Assembly (NCBI RefSeq): GCF_040581485.1 | Contig: NC_090133.1 | Location: 21,018,001-21,082,000 of the forward strand | Length of the DNA: 64,000 nt | Direction: 5' to 3' | Origin: Linepithema humile | Lineage: Eukaryota > Arthropoda > Insecta > Hymenoptera > Formicidae | Program-made: the position numbers and the translations under genes | In this document: positions 12,041 to 24,560 of the stretch, piece after piece | How positions within the stretch are numbered: position 1 is the first letter of the stretch | Layout: each line of letters opens with the position of its first letter | Notes under the pieces: generated by a model | Told to the model about the DNA's origin: nothing | Seen by the model: only the letters and a program-made list of their open reading frames with translations | Databases searched by the model: none

Positions 12041-13743
12041 AAATTTCACTGAGAACATTCGATTAAAAGTACTGCGTACTTGTCTTCCAATCATGATAGC
12101 AGTACGCTGTAATTTGCGTAAAATGAATATTTGCTTTTTGATATTTTCGTATTTGCCGTCGCTACTACGAAACGCTTTAGCGCCAGCCAACTGTCAGTGG
12201 TCTTGGGATCGATATGGGGAAGGTCACAGAACTCACGTAATTTCCTCAAGCTAGACACGATATTGCGAATTATCTACTTTAACGTTTTGCGTAGTAATGC
12301 TTCGTAATGCTTCACGCGACAGATAATTTCGAGCGACTATAGTCTCACGAGCGATGACTCACGACCATCGCAATAAATCGAAGAAAAGGGGGGAAAAAAA
12401 ATGTAGAGAGCAATTTTAAATTAACCGCAGGCAAAGAGCGACATCTCTCGTCACTTGTAATATAATACGAGATTCGCAACTGGTTCTTCGTTCGGTTGGC
12501 GGATAAAAAGAAAGATTGACTCAGATGTCAATTATCGAGCAATCTTAATCAAGGCCTGTCTGGCTGCAAGCACTTTATCCGCTGGACAGCGCCTCGCCGA
12601 TATAATGGGACTATATTATTCATTTTTGCGGTAATGGAAGAGATAATTACCGATGACATGAGACGAGTTCTCCCGGCCTGGATCGAGGCTCGATCGTGAA
12701 GTGAAGGAAGCGGGAGAGATTGTTAGAGGTATTATAAAAAAAGGTACGGCCGTAAAGTATAGGCCGCAAAAGCGTCTAATCTTCACACGGCGACGCGATG
12801 TAGCGGCATTTTACGGGTTCTCAATCATTAAATTTTCATCCTGGAGTCATTCGCGAGTAGACCTACCACAAGAAGCTTCCGCATTCCATTAGCACATAAT
12901 ACCGAATGATTAGATGAACGTCGGCAATTTACCGCGGTAATTTCTCACTAAGCACTGTTCAATCGGAAAATTCGCGGAAATATAATATTAAAAAAAGATA
13001 AATTTTTTATTTTTCTTTATTGCTGTATTTGAAGCTCGATGTACTCTCTGCTCTTCGTCGTAAACGCTCTGCACTTCGTGGTATTAAATGCAATTTCGTG
13101 ACGGCGAGCAACATCGTTAACGCACGTGCAGTTGAACTTAATTTATCGCGGCATTGTTTTGTGGACTAAAAAAATGACAAGGTAATGCGTATAATGCGCG
13201 TGATAAGAGCGCGCCGGATTATTCTTCTCCAAATCACCCTCGGGCCAGACGTAATTTCCGCCGTTCAGCCATTCGGATCTCGACCGCAGAATCCAATCTT
13301 TTATTCTGTTGCGCAAATTTGATTTGCGGAAGATAAAAATATCGCTATTAGGTCAGGTGCAATCTGCTGGGTTTTTGCGGATTAAAACCCACGGGACAAT
13401 TTTAGCGAAATTATTTCAACGAAAGGGATTGTTCATTGTGGAGTAGATTTTTTAATTGCGCGTCCGTTAAAATCTGGGATAACGGGGTTAAAAATATCGT
13501 GGCTCAAGCGTATTTTGTATTTTTGCCCTTTTTCCCCGCTGGACGCGTTCAGTGGACTTTTGATAAACTATATCCGTCGTTGTCGCGGAAGCTAGCTGTA
13601 CGAATTAACTCGCTAAACCGGAATATCTTCGCGCTGAATCGCTGCGAGAACAAATCTCGAGAAGAGGGCAAGCCGACGTTAATTCCGCACGGTGCCGCAT
13701 TAACGTCAAACTTTGGCGACGCGCGGACGTCTTGCCCAAACTT

Positions 13744-13766
13744 ATAATAATAATTATCATTATTAT
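13744..13766. repeat. AAT/ATT inverted repeat
   Basis: ATAATAAT and ATTATTAT arms flank a 7-base centre, forming a small AT hairpin between two CpG-rich blocks. Confidence 0.7.
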
Positions 13767-13870
13767 GACGTCGTTCAACAGCATCTCCGCCAAGCGCAAA
13801 GTCTGCCTCGCAGCCTCCGAGGATTTGACGTTCGCGAAACAGTCGAGCCGGTTAAAACCGGCGAACACAG

Positions 13871-13884
13871 CGACGACGACGACG
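13871..13884. repeat. (CGA)n tract
   Basis: Four CGA units plus a partial one, inside a CpG-rich patch. Confidence 0.85.
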
Positions 13885-14185
13885 GTCGCCTCTCTCATAA
13901 CGAGTTGTCTTAAAGTTTCACGACGAGAGGGCAAATCGTTCGCGCGCGCCGTTTGGGCGAATACGTCAGGCGAGACGGGCTGAAAGAGAGATTCTTCTCC
14001 TGGTAAATTCAACCTTGGCGCATCTATTTCAAAGTGAAATAAATTCGAGTTGCCGTCTCAAACTATTTAATATACTGTAGAAAATGCAAAGACTCAACTG
14101 CATATTTCACGCTAAATGTGAGTATCTTGTTTCTCTGCCTACCTTATTGTTTTACATTAGCAAACTTACTTTAGTTTCACTTGTA

Positions 14186-14275
14186 CAACATACTGGCGTA
14201 TTTAACGTGAATAAAGATTAAAGCTAGTTTTGCTCGTATAAAATATCTGTGTATTTAATACGAATAAGGTCTAAA
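14186..14275. repeat. Degenerate two-copy tandem, period about 55 bp
   Basis: The words CATACTGGCGTATTTAA and GAATAAAGATTAAA recur about 55 bp later in altered form (ATATCTGTGTATTTAA, GAATAAGGTCTAAA). Roughly 70% of positions match by eye. It may be an old duplication or AT-rich coincidence. Confidence 0.35.
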
Positions 14276-15393
14276 TTTATATAATTATTTTATATTATTT
14301 TAAACTTAAATAATTATTTCAATTTTATTGAAAACTTACAAAAACAAAACACGATAAAATATTTTACGCATTATTACGGTTCGCACACAATGGTGTCATA
14401 AATCATAACAAAGTGTAATCTTTTTCCTATCACTCGATCGACAGTGCTATTGATATGTTGGATAAATGCATACTTTTGTGAATATTGCAAGAGAAAAGTC
14501 AGAACAACGAAACACGAAGTTACCGAAGTACAACATCTATACGAAAAATTCAAGAATTGAGACAATCAGAGTTCGTCGACGTCGGAGTGAAGTAAATCGC
14601 GATGCTATCGAATGCGAGACTAGTCGACTTCGAAATGACACCGACGTACGGAAAACTTTCTTACTGCGTTCAATATAAAATTGGATTGTATTCCAAGTAT
14701 GTCAACGTTCTCGGAGAAGCTCTACGCGATCCACGGTAAGAGAATACCGCCTCACATAATCGAGTTCTCTTTCTATATTTGCCGTCTTTGTATAGCTTTA
14801 CTTCGACAGTTAATGAATTCACGGTATCAATTTGCGAAAATCGATCGCGCTATAATTTGTCATCACGAAACTTATCACGAGTTTTCGTGCTATAAATAAT
14901 TTCAAGAACGATCGTAATATTTAAATCTGATCAAAGTATTACATAAAAATTATATTTTCTGCAAAAGCTACAATTTTGGTGTACTTCTCGTTTCTTAATA
15001 TCGCATAGTTTTTTAAATAGAATTGTTAAAACAATAAGTAATTATTTAAAAGTATTCAGAGATTATTTAAAAATAGTAATTATATAATTATTTAAATGCA
15101 AACAACAAAGAATTACGTGTTGCATTAGCAGAGTAAACTAAAAATTGGTAATAATAATAGTATGACCAATCGTGTTTACAATTTTGTTCGACAATTCGAG
15201 AATATTTGAACAAATTAAAGGAATATACAAAATTTTGGGGGCGTCAAATTCTGGAAATCCAGGGCAATCCGTACGCACTGAGAAGCCGCAATATTCCGAA
15301 CGTTCATCAGCTCCAACCGGCCAGAAATGATACTCAGTAACGTGCCTTGTTAACGGCCCCTCCGAAACTGCCGTATCTTAGAGCATCAGCTGT

Positions 15394-15397
15394 TCTC

Positions 15398-15454
<57 letters not shown>

Positions 15455-15456
15455 CT
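15394..15456. repeat. CT/GA microsatellite with a phase slip
   Basis: (CT)9 at 15398-15415, one extra T, then (CT)16 at 15417-15448, with short CT-rich edges. The homopurine-homopyrimidine tract is near mirror-symmetric and could form a triplex. On the minus strand it gives a chance glutamate-arginine run inside a 133-codon frame, which should not be taken as a gene. Confidence 0.97.
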
Positions 15457-15863
15457 GTTTCCTCGGAACCAGAAGCACGTAGATGTGTATATACCGTTGC
15501 CGTCAAGTTCGTCGTTATAACGGCCCCGGCATGAAACTACCTGTCTCGCGGTGTAAACGAGTTTCGCTAATTTTGGGAGAAACTGCGAAGTTTCTCGACC
15601 GAGGATACTCATAGACAGTACGCGATTCAGTTTCCGAGCGCTTTCGCACACCGCATTTTCGGGAACCACGGCATTGTAAATCATCTCGAAACGATTGTCG
15701 ACATTTGCATAGCTTGTAACTTCTGGGAATAACATAAGTACTCGTTACTTTCTTACGAGATCATTATGATTTATCTTACATTTTGCTTATAAAGTAGTCA
15801 GTAATAGAAAGTAAACAAAAAGTTTTGAAAACTAACATCTATCGAAAATCGCCTTAGTTCTGC

Positions 15864-15891
15864 TAAACTCAGAATCTTAAACTCAGAATTA
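15864..15891. repeat. 14-bp unit repeated twice in tandem
   Basis: TAAACTCAGAATCT is followed directly by TAAACTCAGAATTA, differing only in the last two bases. Confidence 0.85.
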
Positions 15892-17090
15892 GACATTATT
15901 AATTATGTATATATCAGTATCTATGTCAATGTCTTATTAACTATATCGATATCCATATCAATTGTGGATTGCAGTTTTTTTTTATATTTAGTAGTAAATA
16001 ATTTCTAAATATTAAATTTTAAAAAGTAACATCCATTTATGATTAATAAACTATTTTCAATTATTTGATTTAATATTTTAGAGAGTAAAGAATGAACTTT
16101 AGATTGGTCAAGGAGTTTATCATTATTAAAATTAATAACACTTAGCTTTAATCGATGGATTAATGTTCTTACAGTTTAGAAAATCGATTACGATTTATAT
16201 CGTAAATATTTTTCTGCAAAATTGGATACCGTTATCAATTTTGGCTATATCATAAATCATTAAAAAATCTCTCTTTTACTGCTCTATAAAATGAATTTTG
16301 TTGGAAAGTAGTCCCATTCAATTACTTTTCAAATATAATGTATTACCGGAGGTTTGCGGTTATAGGTCTGTTAAAGCGTATTATTTAACGTTATTATATC
16401 CGGCTTTCGTACTCGGCGGTTAATATTTCTAACAGCCGTGACAAGCGCATTGTACAGCGAGCGATCAATCGCGCGCATCGAGTAATGCTAATTAGGCACA
16501 TAAATGAGATACGCAAGCGTGACTACATATTCAAATGTGTTTAGCAGTCGAGATGAAAAGGGTTATTAAATTTGAGCCATTGCGAAAAGGAAAGAACTGC
16601 AACATAGTTGCAATTAAAATATTATTTATGGTACTCATAAATTTTCCACTTAATCAGCGCATAAGACAACACCGTGGCTATGTAACATTGTGATTTATCA
16701 CACAAAGTTTTCGATAACACTGGAAAAGTATCAACAGCACTTTATTTTATGCGTAAATGATATAATTTTAGACATTTTTTGCTGGAATTTACATAGTAAA
16801 AAAGTAAAGTAAAAAAAAATTAATTTTTCACTTTTTAATTTTGAGTTTAAATTGATCAAAAAGTTAAAAATATCAAATTGTTCTACATAACATAATAGGG
16901 GATTTACGTTATGTATTTCTAAAATAAACTCTTTATACACTAAATAGCTATTTTGAGATTCATTTAATGTCGGGCTATCTTATAAACATATTTTAAAAAT
17001 TTGTTAAATATTCGCTCGGTTACTGTTTCACGTGATATTGCAGTAAACAGCTAAAGACTTAATTTTGTTTGTGTATACATAGATTTTGTT

Positions 17091-20000
17091 CATATAGACA
17101 CAGGTATGAAACAGAACGCTGACGTTAACGCCTCGACGCGATCGACGGTTGCCCGCGAGATGAATTATGCGATCGGGATTCATGGAATCCGTGGGGTTAG
17201 GCGGCTCGGTGGTTGTAACCCCCGCTATATGTCTGTGTAATTTCGCGGCCGTATCGCGGCCGATTTACGACCGCACCCGGACCGCGAAGCGTGCTAGGCA
17301 CGAGTCGATCGCCCGTCGTAAAGCCCGGAAAAGCGCACGCTCCGCGTGATTTTACCACGCCGCAATCATCGATCTCACATCCGGCGGATTGTTTTCCCGA
17401 CTATCTGATTGCAGCGTCGAGCCTCTGATGCCGCGTGATCATTTCAGGATTCTGTCTGTTGCGAAGTCAACAAAGAATTTAGTTTAATCAAGTTGATTAA
17501 ACTAAAATTTTATCATTTCTTCTTTTATTATATACTCTACAATTGAAATTTATGTTATATGCAATTTATAATTATTTATATATTTATATTATTTATTTTA
17601 ATTATTTGAAAAATGTAATATACGAATGTTTATATAATTAATGCTACATATTACACAATATATATTACATTTTATATAGAATTCTGTTGGTGATTAAAAT
17701 ATGAAATGAGTAGAGTCTTACTTTTATGAACAAAGATCAGATCGAATACCTATAAAAGTTTCCACGAGAAGCATCCGTTGCGATTTACGCAATAAAATAC
17801 GCCGTGGAAATAAGTCACTTTTACGACGATATTTATGTCGAGATTATTGCGATATATAGAACCACGGAATTTTCCGATTCGGCTTCATTTTCCTACGCAG
17901 TCGTATAATCGCGCGGTACACGGGCGGCACGTACCGCACGAAAAATGCCGCTATGAAACGTGATGGTTTTATAGACGCTATTGTACCGAAGAGTGTATCT
18001 CACGGGGGAACAGATTCACGAACACTCATGCGAAGAACACTTCACTCCCGATATTGGAGATTGCCCATAAATGCTGATACATCAAACGTTGAAGCAATTA
18101 ATCGGATGGCTACATTCTCCTTTAGCGCATAGTTTTGCAACGAACATTTTATTTGAAACTTAAAGCTTAAAAGAAATTTTTTATAGCATACCAACGGCAT
18201 ATACTACCGATTCAAACTAGAAATTCGATACTTTTAAGCGATAGATTTTAAAAACTGGTTTAACTATTTGCTAATCCCCTGGAAAGTTTCACGTCCCTTT
18301 CACTCTGTTGCCGTTGAACTCTCGTGGATCGCGAGCGGAATGAACTTAGTACGATGCTAAATTACTAGAAACATGAAGGATCAACAACCACGATGTAAAT
18401 AACGTAAATGTGCGTTGCGATTGGTTGGCGCAAACGCGCGGTCGGTCGCATAAAAGAATTTGCTTCATATCGCCTCTTCATGCTCGAGCGCAGCTGTATG
18501 ATACATGTAACTAATTACGCCAGTAGTTTCCCTCTTACAGCCGAGCAACCGTGAATTTTATCTTTCGCAAATGAACGCGAGTCATACTGGTTACGACTCT
18601 CTACATTAAATTTAACAATATTAAATTGCCTTCATGACGCGACTTGACGCAACTCGGCACGAAAGCACATTTACCGTATTAGAATAGATAAATTATACTT
18701 GGCTTTGATGTTTTTAGTCACAGTGTTTTGCACGGTTTGCATTAAAATTAAACAACAAAATTGAACAACATTGCCAGTGAGAATTTAATTGAAGATCTAT
18801 TGTTATTTGCGATTGCGAAACTTTCAACATTAAAGTTTGCTGAAACCATAATTGCTTGAAAAATATTTGCTTATCTTTTTGTTCTTCAATTGCCGAAGAG
18901 TCTTTAAATTTTAACGTTAAAATATTTACATTGGAATGTATAATAATTACCAGCTTAAAATTGTGCAAAGAAGACACTTTTGAGTTTACTACAAAATACA
19001 ATCCTGAAGTTTAATACATATTTTACTAAATCTATAACTTTTATTTAATGTGAGTTTCTAACCATTTATTTTTATCTGTACTTATTTTATTATTATTAGA
19101 AAACTTATTTCTGATAAAGTGCAATTTCTCTGCCTATTACACGAGCCTGTTTAGAGCTTTTTTAAACGCTTTAACATGTGCGCGCAAGAGAAGGCGTCGT
19201 TCTACTTTAAATTACCTCTTTGATAGCCGCCCGATGCCGAGTAATTGTTTTCTTTTTTTTTTTTCACAAAACTTTGCATAATGCGTATTCGATAATGCGT
19301 GCGCACGTGTCGCTCGTGCACGTAGCACAAACTGTATAATTTTACAATGTCGTAACCAGTCCTGGTGTAAAGGAGTAGCTTCATAGGAAGAACCAGGCAG
19401 TTAATGATTGTCGTAAAAGTATATGACCTCCTATGGCTTTAAAGAAAATCTCTTCAGTTTTATCCACTGCGAGGTACGTATCCAGCCGTCGCAATGACAA
19501 TTCGGATGCGTAATACTGTGCACCGTTAAATTACAAAAAGGTTTTACGATTAATGTTATGCTTTTTAAACGAGATAATTTTAGCAAAACAGTTAAGAGAT
19601 ATTTTTCAGTCTTTTCTCTATTGCTTCAGATAAATTGCGGCAATAAAATAAGAAATGAATCTTAGTCATCAATATACTGTTACATGACAGACATCATGAA
19701 AAGTTCGACGTTTAAAATACTCTATTTATTATTAAGAAATGAATTGTAGTGTCTCGTCCAATAACAATCCACTTTGGGTTTCGATTCTATCGAAGTATCG
19801 AGAGAGGGTTAAAGTAGCTGGTGCTCGATGAATACTCCGTGAATAACGTTTTTGATCCCGTATAATCCGCTTCGTTAGTCGTAATAATTGAGAGCGTAGA
19901 AAACATGAAAATAGGGTGGAACTAATCTATCGGAATTCAACTCTCAGCGCAGATGAAATTGAATTTTTACGTAATTCTCGTCAAAAGGCGCGCGAATGTG
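17091..20000. other. Two CpG-rich patches in AT-rich DNA, no gene
   Basis: 17110-17450 is a compact CpG-rich patch; its 60-codon frame is rich in Arg/Ala, as expected of GC-rich chance frames. A 29-bp palindrome lies just after it. 17700-18060 and 18280-18560 are mildly GC-richer. The rest, including a 95-codon minus-strand frame at 18714-19001, is AT-rich with no recognisable feature. Confidence 0.55.
17478..17506. repeat. 29-bp perfect palindrome
   Basis: 14-base arms (TTTAGTTTAATCAA and its reverse complement) meet around one central G. Each arm contains TTAATC/GATTAA homeodomain-like words, so it could be a dimer site, the tip of an old foldback, or chance in AT-rich DNA. Confidence 0.8.
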
Positions 20001-20678
20001 ATGCGAGCTTTCTGCTGGTATTTAGTGCCGGTGAGCGTTATTAAAATCTCACGTAACGGATTTGGCGAGGATGGTCTTTATCAGTCGGACGATCGTATTT
20101 CTCGCGGCAACATCGCGAAATCCATTTTCTCGGTATAATTGACGGCGAAAGAAATCTCGGGGCCTTTTCCCGCTGTCGTCGAGCGGATAATCCCGTGCGC
20201 GGGCGAAAGAAGAGCCGGTAAAAAGGCACCCGATGCGAACGAGCAAGCGAGCGAGCGAACAAGCGAGGAGAGAAGAAAATGGCCGCGCGGGCGTGATCCA
20301 CTTTTGCGGGAGCTTTAGTTAGCCCGGCTGTAATTAATCGACGAAGCGAAAACTGAAAATGATAGACGCGGATGGGGAAGAGATCCAGGCGATTATTTTC
20401 AACACGGCTGCGACGCAAGTGTGTATAATGCTGGTCCAATTAGCTCCGGTTTCTCTGAAAATTGTGCTTATTTTAATTTCCGCTTACGATCGTTTCTCCG
20501 AGATATCGAACAATGCTTAAAGTGAGAATTGCACGATTATTGAAAGGCATTTTTATTGTAGTAAAGAAATTATGGGAAAAATATACATTTTTAACTTTCA
20601 TATTTTGCATCACACATTACTCTATAATAATGTTGCTCGCATATTTTTATTCTACAATATTGCGATTAAAGACAATTG

Positions 20679-20699
20679 TTTTTTTTTTTTTTTTTTTTT
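20679..20699. repeat. T21 homopolymer
   Basis: 21 T in a row. As a minus-strand poly-A it could be an old retroposon tail, but no body is recognisable next to it. Confidence 0.9.
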
Positions 20700-22064
20700 A
20701 CTTTTTTATCATATAAATAAAATTATAAGCCAGATTGTTTTACTTTATAGCATCGTAATAAATTGTGCAATATATAGATACATGATCAAAGTTGCTTTTT
20801 AAATCTTATATCAAGGATCTGCCCGTCGTTTCCACCAAAGGATTATTATTATAGCGCTGCACATGGAGATCTATATTCATGAACGTTGTCTTTAACGAGA
20901 TCATACACACACGCCGCTTTCCTAAATATTATTTTCTACCCGGAATCTCGGGCGTACGTAATCCTTCGCCGACGAGGGTGCATAGGTGCATACACTTGCG
21001 TAATGGGTTTAGGTTCGGAAGAAGGGGTGACGTCTCGTTGGGTTTCGCAGTACGCCTCGTATAAGTGGATTAACGAGAGACGATCTTAATCCCATTATAC
21101 ACGTTATGCTTAGTCAGGTTCGGGCGATCTAGCCGAGTTCCGATGGCCCGATTTATTTGACACGAGCGCTTCTCGAAATGCGGGCGAGGCGCGACTAGCC
21201 GTGGCCGTAAATTGGCTGCCATTTACGGGACGATAATGGATTTTAATCATTGCTTCGCTGTTTCGCCAGCTGTTTCGCGCAATAAGAAGCACGCGCCCGG
21301 TCGATTCATCTCTCACGCGCGTCCATTAAAGCACCGGAAACGGTATTTCGTTTTTTCCATTAAGTCGCGCTTCCGCGTGCCAGTGATACTCGTTTAAATC
21401 CTGTACAAAATGAAAGTTGGCGTCGGCTATTTTTTTTTCTCCTATGGAGAATCGTTTATACTCTCGTCGAAACATGTCGGTTGTGCAAATGTTTGATGAA
21501 AAATTCAATCACTGTTAATGGGAAAATCTGTTGAATCGGATCACTGGCGAGAGAAACGTCGAAAGTAATCGGAACCCAAAAAAAGTCTTTGCACAAATGA
21601 TGTTTTGTATTTTGGCACGTACCTTTTACCGTGAAATAAAACAACAACGCACAGGTATGAAATTTTAAGAAAGTTCTCAATTGTTGGATTTTTTTTTATT
21701 TAAACTTGACATTTAATCCACATTTTTGAGGAGTTAATTTATTTAAAAGTTGCAGCTGTACTCTTCGTGCATTTTTCTGAATAAAAAATACTTTTACTTT
21801 ACTCTCACCACGTGTTAGAATATTTCGGAAAGTGAATTCTGCATACCATCACGTGTATCGAATCTCACGGTCGCGCTATGGTCGATTTTAAACTTCGCTC
21901 GCATCCAAGAAAGCAAGAAAATCGGTGGGAACGGCGGGCAGGAAAGCTGCAGTGGCTTACGGTAGCTCGGGCAAACTCATTTCCTCGGCGCAGAATCGGC
22001 CAGTAGCCCGTACCAAAAAGCGATCAACGATGGATTTTCCGAGCGCTTTGCTGGCAATTGCACT

Positions 22065-22104
22065 ACCCCTCCCCCCAACCTCCGCCCCTCCCCACTCTTC
22101 CCCA
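22065..22104 (-). other. G-quadruplex-prone tract (minus strand)
   Basis: The plus strand is almost pure C/T with runs of four or more C. The minus strand reads, in order, G4, 6-nt loop, G4, 1-nt loop, G4, 8-nt loop, G6, 1-nt loop, G4. One loop is a base over the usual limit of seven, so it is a slightly non-canonical quadruplex candidate. Confidence 0.5.
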
Positions 22105-22628
22105 CATCCGCCTGTGAGCGGGTGAAAATGTGCGTGAGTATCTCGCGTTTCGTCGCGATCGTGAATATAACGAGATAAGCAAACAAACATAAGCGCAACG
22201 TTGCATCGGCTTGCGCCGTATCGTTGAATCGTTACGGCTTTCGTTCCGTTTCGTTTCATTCACAGTGGCGGCCATAACAGCGGGTTGATGCCTTTTCAAT
22301 AACTCGTAGATCAAACAGATATCTGTCGTCTCATATTCATGAACGTTTGTGTTTGCTTGTTCCACTAACAGGCTTTAGGCAGAAGGAATTTATTCAAGAG
22401 GGTTAAAACTTTTTCTTTAAGGAATAAATATTGACAAATAAATTATATTGCATAATGCAAATTGATACGACATGAGAATTTTAGTATTAATTTTATACGA
22501 ATAACGAAGATAAATTAATTTAGAAACAATTTGTAATTAAACTGTTGTCGTCACACGTAATTTTTCAATGCTGTTGTTAAATTATTATACACTATTTATG
22601 AAAAAAAATTGATGCATCTTTTTCAAGC

Positions 22629-22666
22629 TTTCATTGGGCGAAAGCAAGCCTTTTCGCCTAATGAAA
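22629..22666. repeat. Short hairpin, 15-bp stem
   Basis: TTTCATTGGGCGAAA pairs with TTTCGCCTAATGAAA across an 8-base loop. The only non-Watson-Crick position would be a G-U wobble in RNA. The stem is too short for a typical insect pre-microRNA, and no known mature sequence is present. Confidence 0.65.
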
Positions 22667-23180
22667 TTTTGTTATAAGGAGATAAAGAAATTATAATAAT
22701 AGCACAGTGTTCAAGATTATTATTTAAGAAAATTTGTGTCTTAAATGTCGCAGAAGAATACTTTGTAAAGCCACTTTTGCCAGCAAGAATTTTATCGTGA
22801 TACATCGATATTTTTTTATAAACGGTGTACACACAAGCAAAGTTTACAAGCTTGCTTGAGATACAAATTCCACATTGCTTTCTCTGTTATTTTGAGGCAA
22901 GCTGCGCTATCTTTGGAAACCATAATAGTTTCAGAGTGCGAAAGGATTTACGGGTTTAAGAAGAATGCGCTTTTCCCTTAAGAATAACATGTTAAACGTT
23001 CGCATCTCGTAATGGAATTGTGGTTTTATCTAAAAGCAAGGAATTGAGTCGTAAGTAGCGTCGACATTGCGCAGAATGAACTTAATGAAAATTCTTATTT
23101 TAACGTAATGTTCCTACTAACACACATCACCCACCACACGCGTTTCCTCATTGTATTCCCATCACTGAGAGCGCGAGGGT

Positions 23181-23193
23181 GGGGGGGGGGGGG
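23181..23193. repeat. G13 homopolymer
   Basis: Thirteen G in a row, preceded by GAGGGT. Long G runs are rare in AT-rich insect DNA and are prone to assembly or sequencing length errors. Confidence 0.9.
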
Positions 23194-24560
23194 ATGAGTT
23201 TCAATCCGCGCACCCGGGAAAATTGCATTGTCGGATGAGATTTAGGTTTGAGGAAACTATGCGACGCGCCAGAGACGACATGGAGAAACAATTAAACGCT
23301 TCCCACGGAAAACTTCGAACGCAATTTTCGTTTATCGAGTCCGCCCCGTGAATCCCGGCCCGGCATCGGTTAGATTAGCGACTCCTCTCTCGTAGCAGTC
23401 GACAGCGACAGCGCCGACCGAAGAGGAAAAGCGCGGTCTTTATTTTCCTCCGGGTAGCGGCCAAATTCCATTACGAGCCGGCGCGCGCTTCCTCCGCGCT
23501 TCCTCGTTATCCCCCTCGTTCGTCGCGGAGATGTTGCTTCTTGTTTAAAAATAACGTTGACGTATCCGGCAACCTCCCTCCGGCAATTGGTGATCCCGTC
23601 GGGATTTAATCCGGCATCCACGGTAGACGGAGAATCGAAAGGATACTTGAAACTCGATTTTCGGTCCGTACCGAGAGAGGAGACAGAATAAAGACCCTGT
23701 ATTGAGAGAGACGCGCTTCAACGGCGACTCTTTCGCGAGATATCGGAGCACTGTGCCGTTTGAAAAGTACGATCGGGATTCTCTCGAACGGATGATACGG
23801 CAACTTTAACTAGAAGAAGTTGTGAGCTGTGAAAGATTATTCAAATCAATATTTGAATTGATCCTGTCGGAAAGGCATTTGTATCTCCATTGAATATTCA
23901 TAAGATAATAATTGAGAAGATATTAATTTTTTTTGTTTTTTAAGAGGATTATGTTAATGTCATGTTGATTAATATTTCTCGCAGTTGTATTATAAATTAT
24001 GCAATAATAGAGCAACGTAATTATGAATGTAAAAATAATAAAAACGCAACGCTGTCATTTTACTAAAATTTACTTCCGTATCGCTTATTTGTGACGCTTG
24101 CGAATGGAATAACGAGTAATATCGCAAATGTTTGGTGTTGCTAAACAGAAGGATGGCTGAAAGTGGGTGAAATAATTGCCCGCATTTCTGTTGCGTCAGA
24201 TAAGCTAATCCGTAATCTCCGAGCGAAAATTTCCACGCGAACCGTGACGCTTTCGTTATCAACGTTGTTACTCGCGCAGGAGCTGCGTGTCGTACCCTGA
24301 GAAAATACGACTTTGCTCTACTGTGTAACAGCACCCGCACTCGCTTTTATCCCTATCAGCCACTGGGCGAGGGAGAAATCCACGTATAATTTTCTCGGCA
24401 TTATCGAGTTCGCGAAACCAAAGGGTATATCGCGAAATAAAGATAGTCGCGACCACGGCACCAACTCACCGAAGTTGTATCTCGCCCTTACAAATTCTAT
24501 AATTACTTGAGATAAACGCAATTTGTCTATAATGTAATGAAAAACAGAATGGAGATTTTT

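Larger units (their letters stand above)
11281..13420. other. Gene-free stretch around the first ratchet candidate
   Basis: Mixed composition. It holds the candidate ratchet point at 11794-11830 and a poly-T tract at 12013-12040. 12540-12900 is moderately CpG-rich with no recognisable gene; the only plus-strand frame there is 63 codons. Confidence 0.55.
13421..15330. other. CpG-rich patch then AT-rich DNA, no gene
   Basis: 13440-14010 is CpG-rich, with open frames of 103 codons (+) and 135 codons (-) that overlap each other; neither looks like a known protein. A (CGA)n tract lies at 13871-13884. 14010-15330 is AT-rich with a weak imperfect tandem at about 14186-14275 and a 70-codon plus-strand frame without motif. 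Confidence 0.55.
15331..17090. other. CT microsatellite followed by AT-rich DNA
   Basis: The CT tract at 15394-15456 is followed by a modestly CpG-rich 250 bases and then by long AT-rich DNA. 15864-15891 is a 14-bp unit repeated twice. 16420-16560 is less AT-rich and contains CTAATTAG-like words but nothing definite. Confidence 0.6.
20001..22370. other. Three CpG-rich islands separated by AT-rich DNA
   Basis: The islands lie at 20030-20450, 20930-21400 and 21880-22290. All have overlapping frames on both strands and no recognisable protein. Between them are a T21 tract (20679-20699) and AT-rich DNA. A C-rich tract with quadruplex potential sits in the third island. Confidence 0.55.
22371..24560. 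other. AT-rich DNA, a G-run and a CpG-rich island
   Basis: 22371-23140 is AT-rich with a wobble-paired hairpin at 22629-22666. A G13 run lies at 23181-23193. 23200-23810 is CpG-rich with several overlapping 65-83-codon minus-strand frames and no motif. 24180-24500 is a weaker GC-rich patch. Confidence 0.55.

Noticed and set aside
15334..15735. 133-codon minus frame with a long Glu-Arg repeat
   Set aside because: The repeat is simply the translation of the CT/GA microsatellite.
20679..20699. T21 as the tail of a minus-strand retroposon
   Set aside because: The flanking sequence shows no retroposon body, coding remnant or target-site duplication.
22629..22666. Hairpin as a microRNA precursor
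   Set aside because: The 15-bp stem is too short and no known insect mature microRNA sequence is present.
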